Source of the DNA: Alternaria dauci
Lineage: Eukaryota > Ascomycota > Dothideomycetes > Pleosporales > Pleosporaceae
Assembly (NCBI RefSeq): GCF_042100115.1
Contig: NC_091280.1
Span: 1,488,001 to 1,552,000 of the forward strand
DNA: 64,000 bases
Direction: 5' to 3'
Notes under the pieces: generated by a model
Databases searched by the model: none
Told to the model about the DNA's origin: nothing
Seen by the model: the letters and a program-made list of their open reading frames with translations, nothing else
Position numbers and translations under genes: made by a program
In this document: piece by piece, positions 32,989 through 45,815 of the stretch
Numbering within the stretch: the stretch's first letter is position 1
Layout of the letters: every line of letters starts with the position of its first letter

Positions 32989-35900
32989 ATGCCGAGCTGG
33001 AGACCGCTCCCGCGCATCGCGTTCGCAATATGCATATACCCCTTCCAGCCCTCGTCGCCCGCCGACCTGCCCCTCGAGATTGGCGACGAGCTGTACATAA
33101 TCGAGCAGGGTGGCCAAGATGGATCATGGTATCGAGGATACTTGGTGGCGCCGCCCTCGCTGCTGGCCGGCTTGACCAGTGTGAAGGGCCAGACGCTCGA
33201 AGCACGCGTATTCTCTGGCATATTCCCGCGGGCGTGCGTCGAGGTGCGTGAGGTGCTAGGAGAAGCCAAGGACACGGCGAACCACGAAGCTGGAAACGAC
33301 TCAGGGCGTGCAAGTCAGTACGCGCATCCGACCAACGGCATCGTCACGCCCACCGAAAGCACACGTGCAACGTCTCCGTTTGCAAAAGGCTCTGGGCCCA
33401 ATGCGCGACGAGCCTCCAAGAGCGACACCGTCTCTGTGCTGCCCTCGTCCCTGTCCCGCCCGCTGTCTCGGCGCAAGTCTGCGCGGAAGCGCGCTGGCAG
33501 CACCCACTCGCAATGGACCTCGCGCGAAGAACACCTGCAGCAACTCATGCTTCCCCTCTCACCAATCTCAGACCCCACCGCCCCTCGACCGCCCGCGCCC
33601 GTACCCATGCTGAAGATTGGCGACGAGACGCCTACGTCAGCCCAAGAGCCATTGGTCGACGAAATCGCGTCCTGCCTTCGAGAATGGCACTCGACAAAGG
33701 TACACGAGCTGCTACTAGCACGCAAGTATGGTTCGTTGGACAAGATGTCAAGGCTAGTGAACCGTCTGGACACGGCACGCCGCCAGCTGTTGCACAAGGT
33801 GCTCACAGCCAAAGAGCTAGAAAAGGTCCGCGAGACGACCGTCTGGGACCTCGTGGCGGGCAACAAGATGCTCTGTGGCGATGTCATTGTGCGCAGCCCC
33901 TCGCAGCGTGGTCGCATCCTGACGGGCGACGACTCGGCCATTGAAGTCACGAAACTGCAGTCGATGATGAGCCTGCTGGACAGTCGGCCAACAGCTCAGG
34001 TCGACGAGCACAACCTACACCATTTGTTCGTCAGTCTGAAACACGTCGTGGGGGACGTCGTACCAGGCGCGGCTCAGATCAGCATGTACCTGTGTCTGAA
34101 GGCGCCAGGGTCAGCACCACAACCACTCTCAGAGGCCTACTCTTTCGATTTGACTGGACGAGACGGAGCGGCCGTGTCCTTGAGCGGCGACAAACTTCGC
34201 GCACTGCTTGTCGACCTCAGTTTGACTGACATTGGCGAAGGCGCAGGATCAGGCACCACCTTGTATCTCGTCTTCAGGCTGATGGCAAACGAGCCACTTC
34301 GTGCGGCGGCGGCAACCACAACAACGACAACAGCAGCAGCGGCAGAAAAGATAGGCACGTGCAAGGATACGGCACCAAGCAAAGGGTCTGCCGTGCAGCC
34401 TTCCCAACAAGGCAGCATCAAGGGCGGACGGCGCAGCGTTATGTTCGGCTCCAAGAGGAAGGAATCAACAAACTCGCGGCACACCGAATCACGCTACACA
34501 GACTCTTCGGACGAACGCCGTCGGCCAAGCCTTGAACAGACTCGATCGCAGAATTCTGATACCCGGCCAGGCTCCTCGGCAACCGCAAGCACACGAGCCC
34601 GGGCGCTCTCGAGAGACCAGAAGACGCTCAAGAGGTCTGTTGCGGTTGGTGTAGTACCTGTGAATCAGATACTGCAGTCCAAGTTAGAAGCGGATCAAAC
34701 CGTCAGCATGTACTGCACTGCAGTGCCCGGCGAAGACATTTCAGAGAGCGATGGTGGCTGGGACAGCGTGTTGCCAGAATTATACCCAAGCGCCAGTGGA
34801 AAGTACAAGTTGAATGCGCCCATCAGCCGACTCACCATACACCTGAAAGCCTTTGTTCATGCCGATGCCGAGGGCCTGATTGAGAAGATCCCGACCATGT
34901 TGCACAATATCAAGCAATGTCGGAAAATTGGTTTCTCAGGTGCGCCAACTAAGCCACGCAGTGACATTTACCTTACGCTTGTCGAGCCTTTCCTCCCCAA
35001 GAACGCATTCCTGGCCCACTCGAAGACTGGCACCGTTCCGCTAGTGCAGACCTCTCCCATGACTAACCTCCAGCTCACAATCGAGGTCCGGAAAAGCTCT
35101 GGAGAGCGCATTGAGGGGTGTATCTACCCTTCAACCAACAGTGCAGGCCATACAGCTTGGCGTACCACGGCAGCCCAGCGCGGCGAGGGCTGGAACTCAA
35201 CAATCCGCCTTGCTATCGACCCCCAGGACGTCCCCGGATCACACTTGGTCATGAGCGTTGCCGATGCACCAGGATTCCCATTTGCCCTTTGCTGGATGCC
35301 TCTTTGGAACCAAGACGCCTTTGCTCGTGATGGCGACCATGCTTTAACGCTGTACAGATACGACGAATACACATCGGGCATGATTGCCGGAAAGGGTGCC
35401 TACCTTGGTCTGCCTTGGAGTGCTAAGAAAAAGGACGAGCATGTCATGGGCCCCATGGCATCTGTTCATGTCAAGACCTTTCTGTGCAGTACACGGTACT
35501 CTCAAGACCCGACTATCCTGGGTCTCATTAAGTGGCAGGAGCAACCGCCTGGAGAGCTTGTAGGACTGTTACGCCGTTTTAACTTTGTTCCGGAGATAGA
35601 GATCGTCAAGCTGTTGAGCGAAGTTTTCGACGCCCTGTTCGCCATCCAAAGCCATTACGCCGGTAGTGATGAGTATGAGGATCTGGTCTTCAATGCAGTC
35701 GTCATAGTACTGGGCATCGTGCATGACAGACGCTTCAACCTCGAGCCTCTGGTGGATCAGTATGCGCGAACTAAGGTGTTCCATTCTCTTGTTACTTCGT
35801 GCCTGATGCAAAGTCTTGGTCGGCTTCTCGCCAAACCTACAGATTCCGAGATTTCTCGACGATTGCGCGCCACTTTCAAGGTCGGCAAACTCATCATGAA

Positions 35901-38900
35901 ATTCCTGGTCAACGCAAGAGAGAAGCAGAAGGCCAAAGAAGAGAGCATTGGCATCAAGGACCGCACTCAGTTCAGCAAAGAGATGAAGACGCTCTTCACA
36001 TCGTTACAGGCGTTGATGGAAAACCCCTCGCCCGTTCTCATCGGAACCAAGACCCTCCTTGTGCAAAATCTCCACTCATGGCTTTCTGAACTTGACGGGT
36101 GTATGCCGGCCACGGAGGTCTTCAAGCTTACAGCAGGCTTTGTTGAATCATGCTCTAACGTACAGGGAAAGCTGATTCTCTACAAGCTCCTCTTGATACT
36201 CCACCTCTCTGACCTCCAGATCTTCCGGTCTCCTGACGTACGTCGCATGCTTTTAGCAAGCACTGTTCAGTGGTTAGCGCCATACTGGGGTAGAGTGGAG
36301 ACCGTCACCGACCAGTGGAAGGAACAAGTCCGTCTCTGCTGTTCGGTGGTCGCGTCGCAGGTTGAGGAGCTAGGAAAAGAAGCTTGCGAGTACATGCCAA
36401 AGCTCGTAGATTCCTACCGCGCGATTCAGGCCACCCCTCGACCGGCTAAGAAGACACTTTCACTACTCTTCCCAACGAGTTATCCGTTCCAATCACGAGC
36501 GGCGACTGCCGAAGCTCCATTTGATGAGGCAATGGCCGAGATATCAGCTGTACTCGCCGCTATGTCTAGCCTGCCCATTCTCCTGCTCCCCGAGTTGCCC
36601 AAGGACGAAACAGCAGAGTTCCTCTTCTCGATACTGCAGGTTTACATATCGATTCTGGACTGCGAAGCTTACCCTAGCTCATGGCTGAGTGTGCACATCT
36701 ACCATCACAAAGCCACCATGCGTGCATTGGAGAAGCTTTTCAACACCTTGCACGACTCGTTTCTCCCACTCCCCGATGAGGCCGATAGCTTCAATACAGA
36801 ACTATGGCGAGCTTTCTTCGATGCGCTATTGAAACTCGTCGGTAGCGATGCCCTCGCCCTAGAGACCTTTCCGGAACAGAAACGACGCGCCGTGTGGAAG
36901 ATTGCTGGCGATGTCCGTGAGCATGGCGCAGATCTGCTACAACGCAGCTGGGAAGCGATTGGTTGGGAGGCCAGCGCTGAAGACAAGAGTCAATACGGGA
37001 TTGAAAAGATGGGTGGCTTCCAAGTGCAGTACGTGCCCGGTCTTGTGGCGCCCATCGTTGAGCTTTGCCTCAGTGTACATGAGGGCCTGCGCAGTGTAGC
37101 CATTGAGGTACTGCAAACGATGATCATCAGCGAATGGACACTTAGCGAGGATCTTGCTCTCGTGCAAGCCGAGATGATTGACTGTCTCGATAATCTCTTC
37201 AAAACGAAACACTTGACCGAGGTGGTGTTGCAAAAGCACTTTATCCAGGAACTGGTGGAACTGTTCGAGCCTCTTGCCCAAGATCCGGAAGAACCACTGC
37301 TTGCAGCTTTGAAAGACCTTATTTCGACCATCGATGAGCTCCTGGACCTTCTCGTTGCTGTGCACAGCACCGACGCAACTGGCGAGGTCTTTCATATCAT
37401 GGATACTCTGCATCTTATGGAGTTCCTGAAGGACATGCAGAAGGAAGACATCTACATCCGTTATGTGCATCAGCTTGTGGAATTGCAGGTGGATGCGGGA
37501 AACTACACAGAAGCGGGCCTCGCACTCAGATTACATGCCGAGCTTTATGAATGGGATCCGAACTCGACTGTGGATCCGCTGACCGAACCCAATATGCCGC
37601 CGCAGCCCGCGTTCGAGCGCAAAGAGCAGCTATACTTTCAAATGATTGATCACTACGAGACCGGACAGTCGTGGAACAATGCGCTAGCCGCGTATACAGA
37701 GCTCGCAGCCCAGTATGAACACAACATATTCGACTTTGCTAAGCTGGCTCGCACACAGCACGCTATGGCAAAGATTCACGAAAGTATTGCAAAGGGCGAG
37801 CGTTCAAATCCGCGTTACTTCCGCGTAGTATACAAAGGCTTAGGGTTTCCACCAGGACTTCGAGACAAGCAGTTCATCTTTGAGGGATCGCCTACTGACC
37901 GGTTGGCATCGTTTACGGATCGAATGCAGCAACAACATCCTTCGGCGCAAATCATTAACCCAGGTGTAGAGCAAGACCTCGAGGGCCAGTACTTGCAGAT
38001 CTACCCTGTGAGTCCACAGAAGGACCTTACTCATCCGATCTATCAACGGGCAAAGGTGTCTCAGTCCGTCAAGGATTACTATCTACTGTCTCGTCCGTCG
38101 CATTTCACATCAGCATCTCGCCGGTCGCCGTCTACCGTCAACGCGAGAGATGCGACAGCAGAGAAGACGCTCTACACTACAGCAGAGAGTTTTCCTACCA
38201 TTCTGCGAAGAAGCGAGATAGTAGCGGTTGGTAGGGTGACACTTACACCACTGCAAATGGCCATTGAACGGACCTCGCGCAAGACAGGGGAGCTCCTTGC
38301 AATTGAGAAACGAATTACGGACGGCGATGACACCACGTTCAACACACTGACTCAAGAACTCATGTATGCAGTGGATATGAACTCTCGGGATTGTGTTGCA
38401 AACTACCATGATTTGTTGCCTCTTCCAAGCGGAGAGGAGGATGGTGACGACGACGACGGTGGAAATGCAAGACAGCCCAATCCGCTGGAGAACGGTTTAC
38501 GGGTTGCGCTGATTGACTATGCTCTGGTCATCCGTCGCTGCCTGTCGTTGTATGTGAGGCCTGCCCAGCAAGCCACCAAATCAGACCTCACGCAGCGTAT
38601 GTACAGTCTCATTCATACTCCGGCCGGCAGCTAACCGTCCCAGGTTTCGAATCAGCCTTTTTTCGCGAATTGTCTACGTTACTACCACCAAACATGGCAC
38701 CAACACTACGCTCGCCTACCGGCTCGTGGCTCGCAACAGCTACCTCTCGCTCTCAAATAGCGAGTCCGACGCCGGATGAGGTTCAAGTCAACGGCGACAG
38801 GGGAGCGTCGCCGGTTCTCAATGGTCGGGCTTCCCGACAGGACAAGAAGAGGCTCAGTCTAGCCTTTCTGACGAAGGAGTTTCTCATGGGTGAGCCCGAG

Positions 38901-39290
38901 AAGGAAAAGGAAAAGGAAAGGGAGACGAAGCCTGAAAAGCCCTCGGCCGACGACGACACGTCGACGACGGTATCATCACGAAGCCGCAGCAAGGAGACGC
39001 ACACGAGGAATCGCTTGAGTCTGGGCTTCCTCAACCACACGCCAAGCTCCCCTCAACCAGAAGCGTTGCCGAGCTTCTCCAGCCAGGCACCAACAAACCG
39101 AAGCGATGCCAGCCTCCAGCGGCAAGCCAGCCAGAAGCGGCCAGAAACAATCAAGAGCCAAAAGAGCGACAAGTCGCTGTCTTCACGAACCGACAGCGTG
39201 AAGAAGAGGCTCAGCTTCATGAACATCTCGAAGAAGAGCAGTAAGAGCAGTGTCCGGGGACGCGTTGATGATACCCTGGTGGAGGAGTAG
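32989..39290 (+). CDS. DOCK-family Rho/Rac guanine nucleotide exchange factor
   Basis: Large atypical exchange factor (DOCK180 relative, Dck1-like) for Rac/Rho GTPases. Exons 32989-38596 and 38644-39290, 2084 residues. Order: N-terminal SH3 domain near residues 10-85 (AFAICIYPFQPSSPADLPLE, DELYIIEQGGQDGSWYRGY, GIFPRACVEV); a Ser/Arg-rich linker; DHR-1 (C2-like) near 650-830 (LNAPISRLTIHLKAFVHAD, DIYLTLVEPFLPKNAF); a long helical region; and DHR-2 near 1480-1870 (YIRYVHQLVELQVDAGNYTE, LYFQMIDHYETGQSWNNALA, FYRVVYKGLG-like YFRVVYKGLG). The 47-base intron joins TQR to FESAFFRELSTLLPPNMAP, the usual DOCK end; without it the protein would stop at 38634. The last 190 residues are a basic, Ser-rich tail. 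In fungi such proteins act in polarity with an ELMO partner; none is encoded nearby. Confidence 0.93.
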
Positions 39291-39754
39291 TCTTTTGTAA
39301 TTTCTTTCACTTTTGCACATGCTAGTTGGCTTGACTTCGTGGCAGCTTACGGGTTGTCTAATGCTTGTTTTGAATAGAGTAGGGAATATAGGGGGCCAAC
39401 GGGCGATCTGAAGGGGTTGGATGGGCACCTTGGCCTGGATACCTGCGAGGCACGCATATTTGTACAAGGTTGGCGATGTTTCTGTTTATACCCTAGTTGT
39501 CTTGGTGTGCGCAACAGCGCATGCCACTTGTGCGAAGCTTGCGATTACAATACATGCATGTTTGGATCGGCATGACGAGGCTCTGAGAGGATGATGCATT
39601 GCGTGAAGTTCTCGGTGGAGCCAGTGGGGGTTGAGGGCCGTGCAGGGCTATCGATAGCGTGCGGCAAGATCCCTGCGCTGTCAAAAAAGTTCAAGGCCAA
39701 AAAAAGCGAAATGTTGCCGCGCAGTCGTCTACAACAACGCCAAAGCTGCCCGTC
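39291..39754. other. Spacer between the DOCK gene and RRP12
   Basis: Should contain the DOCK terminator and RRP12 promoter. An open frame at 39591-39776 overlaps the RRP12 start in another frame and is not supported. Confidence 0.5.
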
Positions 39755-42700
39755 ATGTCGCTCGAGGAGAGGCTGACCAAGATTCGGGACAGCCCGAAGC
39801 TGCAAGGCCAGCAGCACGTATGTCGCGTTTTCCTCTCCCATGCGCCGTCACGTGCTAACCAAGTCAGACGCATGTCCTGCTCGCAGCCATAGAAGACACG
39901 CTCCGCCAGCAGAACTCAGACTTCACCCCGACGGCCTACTTTGCCGCCCTCTTGTCGCTGCTCGGCCGCCAGATTACCGACCAAGGCATTGCCAACAAGG
40001 ACACGGCGACTGCGACCATCTACCTCCTCGACCTCGTCACGCCCAACGTGCCCGCCCCGCTGCTGCGAAGCAAGTTCACCGACATCCTCACCAACCTCGC
40101 GCCCGCCCTCACGGCCCAGGATGCGGATGCGCCCCTCATCCGCTCTTCGATAGGATGTCTCGAGTCATTGCTGGTGGTGCAGGATGCGCGCGCATGGGAG
40201 CTGCCGCAGACGACCATCAGCCCGCGCAGAGCTGTCGCAGGCCTGCTACAAATCTCCGTCGACCACCGACCTAAAGTGAGAAAGAGGGCGCAGGAAGCAC
40301 TCAAGAAGGTGCTGGCGAACCCACCGCCCAGCCCTGCTCTAGACCACCCGGCAGCCGACATGTGCGCTGAGACCGCCCAGAAGATGCTCAAGGATATCGC
40401 AGCAGAGGCGGCAGCCAAGGCCCGGAAGCACAAGGGAAAAAAGGACGTGGACAACAAGGACCCGGACCTGATACACGCGCTGCAGCTCATCAAGACGATT
40501 GCAACTTCGTCTGGAGGCTGGCCAAGCAGCAAGATCGACGTGCTGTGCGAGCTGTTGCTGAACATCTCAAAGTCGACCAATGAGTTCCTGACCATGGCTG
40601 CTTTTGACATCTTCGAGGTCATCTTCGCAGGCATGGTCGACGAGCTCGCGTCTGCTAAGCTTCCCAGGCTACTCGAGGTCATCTCCGAGCTACAACCCTC
40701 CAAGAACGATTCACAGCTACTTCCTCCATGGATAGCTGTCATCTCGCGCGGATACGAAGTCTCGGCGCAGATCGAGCCCGAAGACACTTTTATGAAGCTG
40801 CCCAACCTGTTCACCATGGTCGCCGAATTCCTCACGTCCTCGTCGCACAACATCCGTATTTCCGCCTCCGAATGCCTCATCTCCTTCCTCGTAAATCTCG
40901 TGCCTGACAGCGTTATCCTAGAGCCCTCCATATACGATGAGAAGACACTTGAGAAAGTCGCAAAGATTGCGCAGGACTTGTTGAGCGTCAAGTACCAGGC
41001 TGCGTGGATGGAAGTCTTCAGCGTCTTGTCTGCCATGTTCGAGACTTTGAGGTGGCGTTCAGACCCCATTCTGAAACCTGTGTTGAAGATGGTTGGAGAC
41101 TTGAGGGGCAACGACAGCTTTGCTGGCAAGAAAGAGGCCGATTCGGTCATCTCAAGGGCCATTAGCGCAATGGGCCCCGATGTCGTGCTCGACATCCTCC
41201 CATTGAACTTGCCGCGGCCACCTCCAGGACAAACCGGAAGAGTCTGGATGCTGCCGCTTCTCCGTGACTCCGTCCACAACACTAAGCTGGCACATTTCAG
41301 GACCGAGATGGTGCCGTTGAGCGAAGAGCTATACCAAAAGGTCATCGATCATGGCGAAAAAGAGAAGACAATGGAGATCAAAGTGTTCGAGACGGTTGTA
41401 CAGCAAATTTGGTCTATTCTTCCCGGATACTGCGACCTGCCCTTGGATCTGGTGGAGGCTTTTGACCAGAGCTTTTGCGAAATGCTAGCAAACTTGCTCT
41501 ATGGCCAGGCTGACCTACGAACGGACGTCTGCCGGGCTCTTCAGAACCTGGTTGATAGCAACAAAGCAATCGTAGAGCTGGATTCTGACGATGATCTCCT
41601 TGCACAGGCTCGGATATCCAAGGCCGATGCACAGAAGAACCTTGATCATCTGGCGGGTTTCGCAAGCAACATGCTTGCAGTTCTGTTCAACGTTTACAGC
41701 CAAACTCTGCCACAGTACCGCGGCACTATCCTCAGAACCATCAATGCTTACCTGAGTATCATCCCTGAGCGCGAGCTCATGGAGACTTTCGAGCGAGTTG
41801 CATCCAACCTTGAGGCCTCATTGCCTGAACCTGGCTCGCAGACGCAGGCAGCCAAGCAGAAGCAAGAGATAGGACCAAACAAGATGCCACCGATGAGCCA
41901 TACCCTCATGGATCTCATCATCACCATTGCCCTCTACCTCCCACGCGATAGTTATCGCTCCCTCTTCCGCATGGCCGAGATCATGATTAACAGAGAAAAC
42001 GAGCCGCAGTTACAAAAGAAGGCGTACAAGCTCATTCCCCGTCTCGCCGAGTCGGAAATGGGCAAGGCTGCTTTGAAAGAGCGCAACGGTGAACTGCAAC
42101 AGCTGTTGATTGGAAGTGCAGAGAAGGCCTCCACCCCAGCCCGCCGCGACAGACTCAATGCACTATACCAAGTCATTGAGTCTCTGCCTCAAAGCGATCT
42201 GCACTTCATCCCAGCCATTCTTTCTGAAGTAGTCATCTCTGCCAAGGAGACAAACGAGAAGGCGCGAGAGGCGGCCTACAACCTGCTTGTCGCCATGGGT
42301 GAAAAGATGGCAGAGGGAGGTCAGGTCGTGCAAGCCAAGGTGCCGAACATGCCGGCCGATGCGCCAACTGTCGAAGCCTCGCTTGAAGAGTACTTCACGA
42401 TGGTCTCAGCTGGTCTGGCTGCTACTACGCCCCACATGATCTCTGCGTCTATTACAGCCGTCACTCGCATCCTCTACCAATTCCACGCCCAGATCTCCAA
42501 GGAAACCATAACGAATCTTTGCGACCTCATGGACATCTTCCTCCAGAACCCAAACCGCGAAATTGTACGCAGTGTGCTTGGTTTCGTCAAAGTAGAGGTT
42601 ATCTCGTTGCCAGAATCGCTTGTACGGCCACGTCTTAACACCTTGCTCAAAAACTTGATGGTCTGGAGTCACGAACACAAGGCACACTTCAAGGCTAAGG

Positions 42701-43659
42701 TGAAGCACATTGTTGAACGAATGGTCCGGAAGTTCGGCGTCGAGGAAGTTGAGCGCGCCACACCCGCCGAAGATCGCAAACTCATCACCAACATCCGGAA
42801 GACACGCGAGCAGCGCAAGAAGAAGAAGCAACAGGCTGCAGAGGATGGTGAGGAGCCGGCTGAGAAGCGAAAGGGCAAGTTTGAGAGCGAGTATGACCAA
42901 GCTGTGTACGGCAGTGAAAGCGAAGAGAGTGAGGGCGATTCAGAAGACGAATTCGTCAAGAGCCAAAGCAAGCAACAGCGGGGCGGTGCAAAGGGCGGGA
43001 ACACATACATTATCGAAGACGAAGACGAACCGCTTGATCTACTCTCCAAACGCGCTCTCGGAAACATCTCGTCTACCAAGCCCCTGCGCCAACGCAAACA
43101 GCCACAGAAGATGAAGGCCCGTACGAACGAAGACGGCAAGCTTGTCATCGGTGAATCTGACGATGAAGTCGAGAACAAGGGCAAGAAGTCCAAGAAGCAA
43201 GACGTCGCCGAAGACGATGTCCTCATGGATATCGATGACCAAAACACATCCCTTGAGGCAGGTATCAACGCATATGTTGATGCAATCCGAGGCCGTGACA
43301 CAGCCCAGGCCGGTCAGAAAGGCAGGCTTAAGTTCAGTAATAAGCGCACACACGAAGATGATGAGATGGACATGGACGACGATGGTGCAGAAGCAGATTG
43401 GCAAGAGATTCGAAAGGCAAAATCCGGTTCCGGAATGGGTCGAGGTGGTGTGAAGAGCGGGGGCGCTGGCCAAAAGAGTCAGAGGAGAGGATTAGGTCAG
43501 GAACGAACAAGAGGTGGCAACGTCAGTGGTGGAGAAGGTAGAGGAGGAAAAGGCCGAGTTGAGAAGACAAAGAGCCCACGGGGTAGGGGTGGTGCTCGTG
43601 GCGGCGGCTTCAGAGGAAGGGGAAATGGCCCGAGTGGCAAGTGGAGTGGTCCCAAGTAG
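39755..43659 (+). CDS. RRP12: Ribosome biogenesis factor Rrp12
   Basis: HEAT-repeat protein of pre-ribosomes, needed for export and maturation of both subunits. Exons 39755-39817 and 39868-43659, 1284 residues. Seen: MSLEERLTKIRDSPKLQGQQ then THVLLAAIEDTLRQQNSDFT, PTAYFAALLSLLGRQI, and helical repeats through about residue 1000 including the NUC173-type region (ALQLIKTIATSSGGWPSSK, LLPPWIAVISRGYE, MWSHEHKAHFK-like MVWSHEHKAHFKAKVKHIVE). The C-terminal 280 residues are charged (KTREQRKKKKQQAAEDGE, acidic EDEDEP) and end in a Gly/Arg-rich tail (GRGGARGGGFRGRGNGPS), typical of nucleolar proteins. The ATG at 39755 is preferred over the downstream in-frame ATG at 39952, because the short first exon restores conserved residues that the later start would lose. 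Confidence 0.93.
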
Positions 43660-44523
43660 GATGTGACGAAAAGGCAGTTACTACAGTAGTAGGACAAAAA
43701 GGGAGAGGGGGCGTTGAGGTGTAATCGCGATATTTCTGCCAATTGAATATAGATATCCCCATGTTCCAGCTTCGCCCTTCTTTTGAAGAGCAATTATGGG
43801 TATAGAGGCCAATGATGCAACCGCGAATTCGGTCCTCGGTAACGTCGGGGTGCGAACATGATGCGTTGGACAGCATGCTTGCAGGGATCTTAATCCAACC
43901 AGGCAGCGGAGACTTTGGGAAGAAGTCGAAATTGGACACTTTTACTGTTTTACAAACGGCGGGTCTTATTGTGTTGCCGACTGCCAGTAAAGTTGAGGCG
44001 GACCAAGGTACATCATCGCGTAAGCTTTCTCCACATCCCGAGCACAGTGGCGCTACTGCGGGGTCAGCCGCGTGTTGAAGCCCTGCAGTGTGCTGGCTAC
44101 TAGCTGAATGTGTCTTGTTCTTCCTTGTCCAAACACAACCACCTTACCCCTTTTGATGACTGCAGACAGTTTATTGGAGATCAATTCTGTTGTACATCGT
44201 ACAAACATTGAAGTCGGACTGATAGTGTCGCGTTTTCCTCTTTAGTGGGGCAATGTGCTCGACATGAACTAGGATACCTCTGCCACCTCAAGCACCTTTC
44301 ACACGGCGATTCGGAAGCTTGATTACTGTCGGAGACAAACTCCTACCATATCCGACCTCAGCGGAAGGTGCGTAGCGGAGTATGGGCCTTGCTGGCCATT
44401 CTGTGATAGGTGGGGTACTACAGGTCTTGGGGTGTCGGCAGATGAGAGTGGGGAGAAAGTCAGCATGGTCGGACGATGTTCTGATACATTGAAATGCGGT
44501 ATGTTGATAGGTACGCAGAGATC
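43660..44523. other. Spacer between RRP12 and the bicupin gene
   Basis: No supportable gene. Short open frames on both strands only. Confidence 0.5.
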
Positions 44524-44560
44524 CACGTGTGAACAAATGTTTACCTAGCGAGTATATAAA
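44524..44560 (+). promoter_or_regulatory. Candidate core promoter of the bicupin gene
   Basis: A CACGTG E-box-like palindrome (44524-44529) lies just upstream of tatataaa (44553-44560). This is followed by a pyrimidine-rich stretch (about 44582-44640) and then the ATG at 44667, a normal fungal promoter layout. Position and sequence are the only evidence. Confidence 0.5.
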
Positions 44561-44666
44561 GGTTGAAGCACTGCTTTACACCGAATCCTTCCTATTTTCC
44601 ACTTACCCACAGCTGTCCTTCCCATATACTTTTACCCAAACAGCGACCATCTGGGTATTATCCACA

Positions 44667-45815
44667 ATGGCGACCACGGCTGCCACCCCCCTCCCCATTC
44701 TCTCCCGCAATGATTCCGCAACAACCTCCCCATCTCCTGCCAAGTCAGGAACACCAAAGTCCGCACTACCACGCGTCCGCCTCCCTGCCGGCAAACCAAC
44801 GCCGTACCTCCTCCCTTCACACACTGGCGAACATTTGACAATTCCCGGCACAAAAGCAGTCTTCCGCATCATGTGTTCCGCCGCCGAAACCGAAAACACT
44901 ATGAGTGTCTTCGGTCAAGACGGCGTCCTAGCCGATGCCCCAGGCTTTCACTACCACAATCACGCCCACGACGTCTTCATGTGTACAAAAGGCCGTTTGA
45001 AGGTTTGGGCCGGCGATAAATGTCGAGTCCTGTACCCTGGTGACTTCGCATACGTACCACCGGGCGTGGTGCACCAACCGCAATTAATAGACCAAGGTCC
45101 GAATGAATCAATGGGTCTGGTGACGCCTGGAGATTGGGTTGAATTCTTCCGTTTCGTAGGGGAGGATTACCAAGGCGTGCTATGTGATGAGTACGACAAC
45201 AGGAATACGGGGGCAGTCTTTGGTCCCAAGATACGCGAGATCAAGGAGCGGTTTGATGTTGTCTTCCAGCCTCAGTTCCAAGGTGCCGAAGTGGCAGATT
45301 TTGAGGAAGGAGAATGCGTCCTACCCGAGGCCCAGGAAACGTATTTCCTAAAGGCAAATACTGGGCCATGTTTCTTGCTCGAGGGAGTTTTGTCCCGGCC
45401 GTTTATCACAATGAAGCAGAGTAAGGGGCCTTCGGGCAACTTTGCTATTACGAGCATTGAGTCTGGAAGCGAGCTCGAGAATTCGGTGCTGAGCAAAGGG
45501 TTTACGTTCGAAAAGGTACACCAGGCGTACCATGTTCTAGATGGTGCGGTGTCGCTTACAGTGAATGGCGAAGCGGGAAATTTGGTCAGGGCGGGCGAGA
45601 CGGCATTTATACCGGCGGGGACAGAGGTGGCGATCGAGTTTGTGGATAGGTACGTGAGGTTCTGGTCATATGCAAGCGGAGATGGACTAGAGACATTGAT
45701 TGCAGGGGCCGGAGGCGCTTTCGAAGGAAAGATTGTGCCTGATCAGATTAGAAGCGTGGATGCGGATAAGGTGCGGGAGGTCGCAAAGCAGCTGAGTATC
45801 AAGGTTAGTATATAG
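44667..45815 (+). CDS. Quercetin 2,3-dioxygenase-like bicupin
   Basis: Intronless, 382 residues, two cupin domains. The first (about residues 50-165) has cupin motif 1 as HYHNHAHDVFMCTKG, fitting H-x-H-x4-D-x6-G with Asp where Glu is usual, and motif 2 as GDFAYVPPGVVH, supplying the last metal-binding His. The second (about residues 265-345) keeps the fold (FEKVHQAYHVLDGAVSLTVN, AGETAFIPAGTEVAIEF) but seems to lack the His pair. Fungal relatives are annotated as quercetin dioxygenase-like; the true substrate is not fixed by sequence. The start was placed at the ATG in a CACAATGG context, downstream of a TATA box, rather than at an upstream in-frame non-ATG opening. There is no signal peptide, so it is cytosolic. 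Confidence 0.85.
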   Translation: MATTAATPLPILSRNDSATTSPSPAKSGTPKSALPRVRLPAGKPTPYLLPSHTGEHLTIPGTKAVFRIMCSAAETENTMSVFGQDGVLADAPGFHYHNHAHDVFMCTKGRLKVWAGDKCRVLYPGDFAYVPPGVVHQPQLIDQGPNESMGLVTPGDWVEFFRFVGEDYQGVLCDEYDNRNTGAVFGPKIREIKERFDVVFQPQFQGAEVADFEEGECVLPEAQETYFLKANTGPCFLLEGVLSRPFITMKQSKGPSGNFAITSIESGSELENSVLSKGFTFEKVHQAYHVLDGAVSLTVNGEAGNLVRAGETAFIPAGTEVAIEFVDRYVRFWSYASGDGLETLIAGAGGAFEGKIVPDQIRSVDADKVREVAKQLSIKVSI

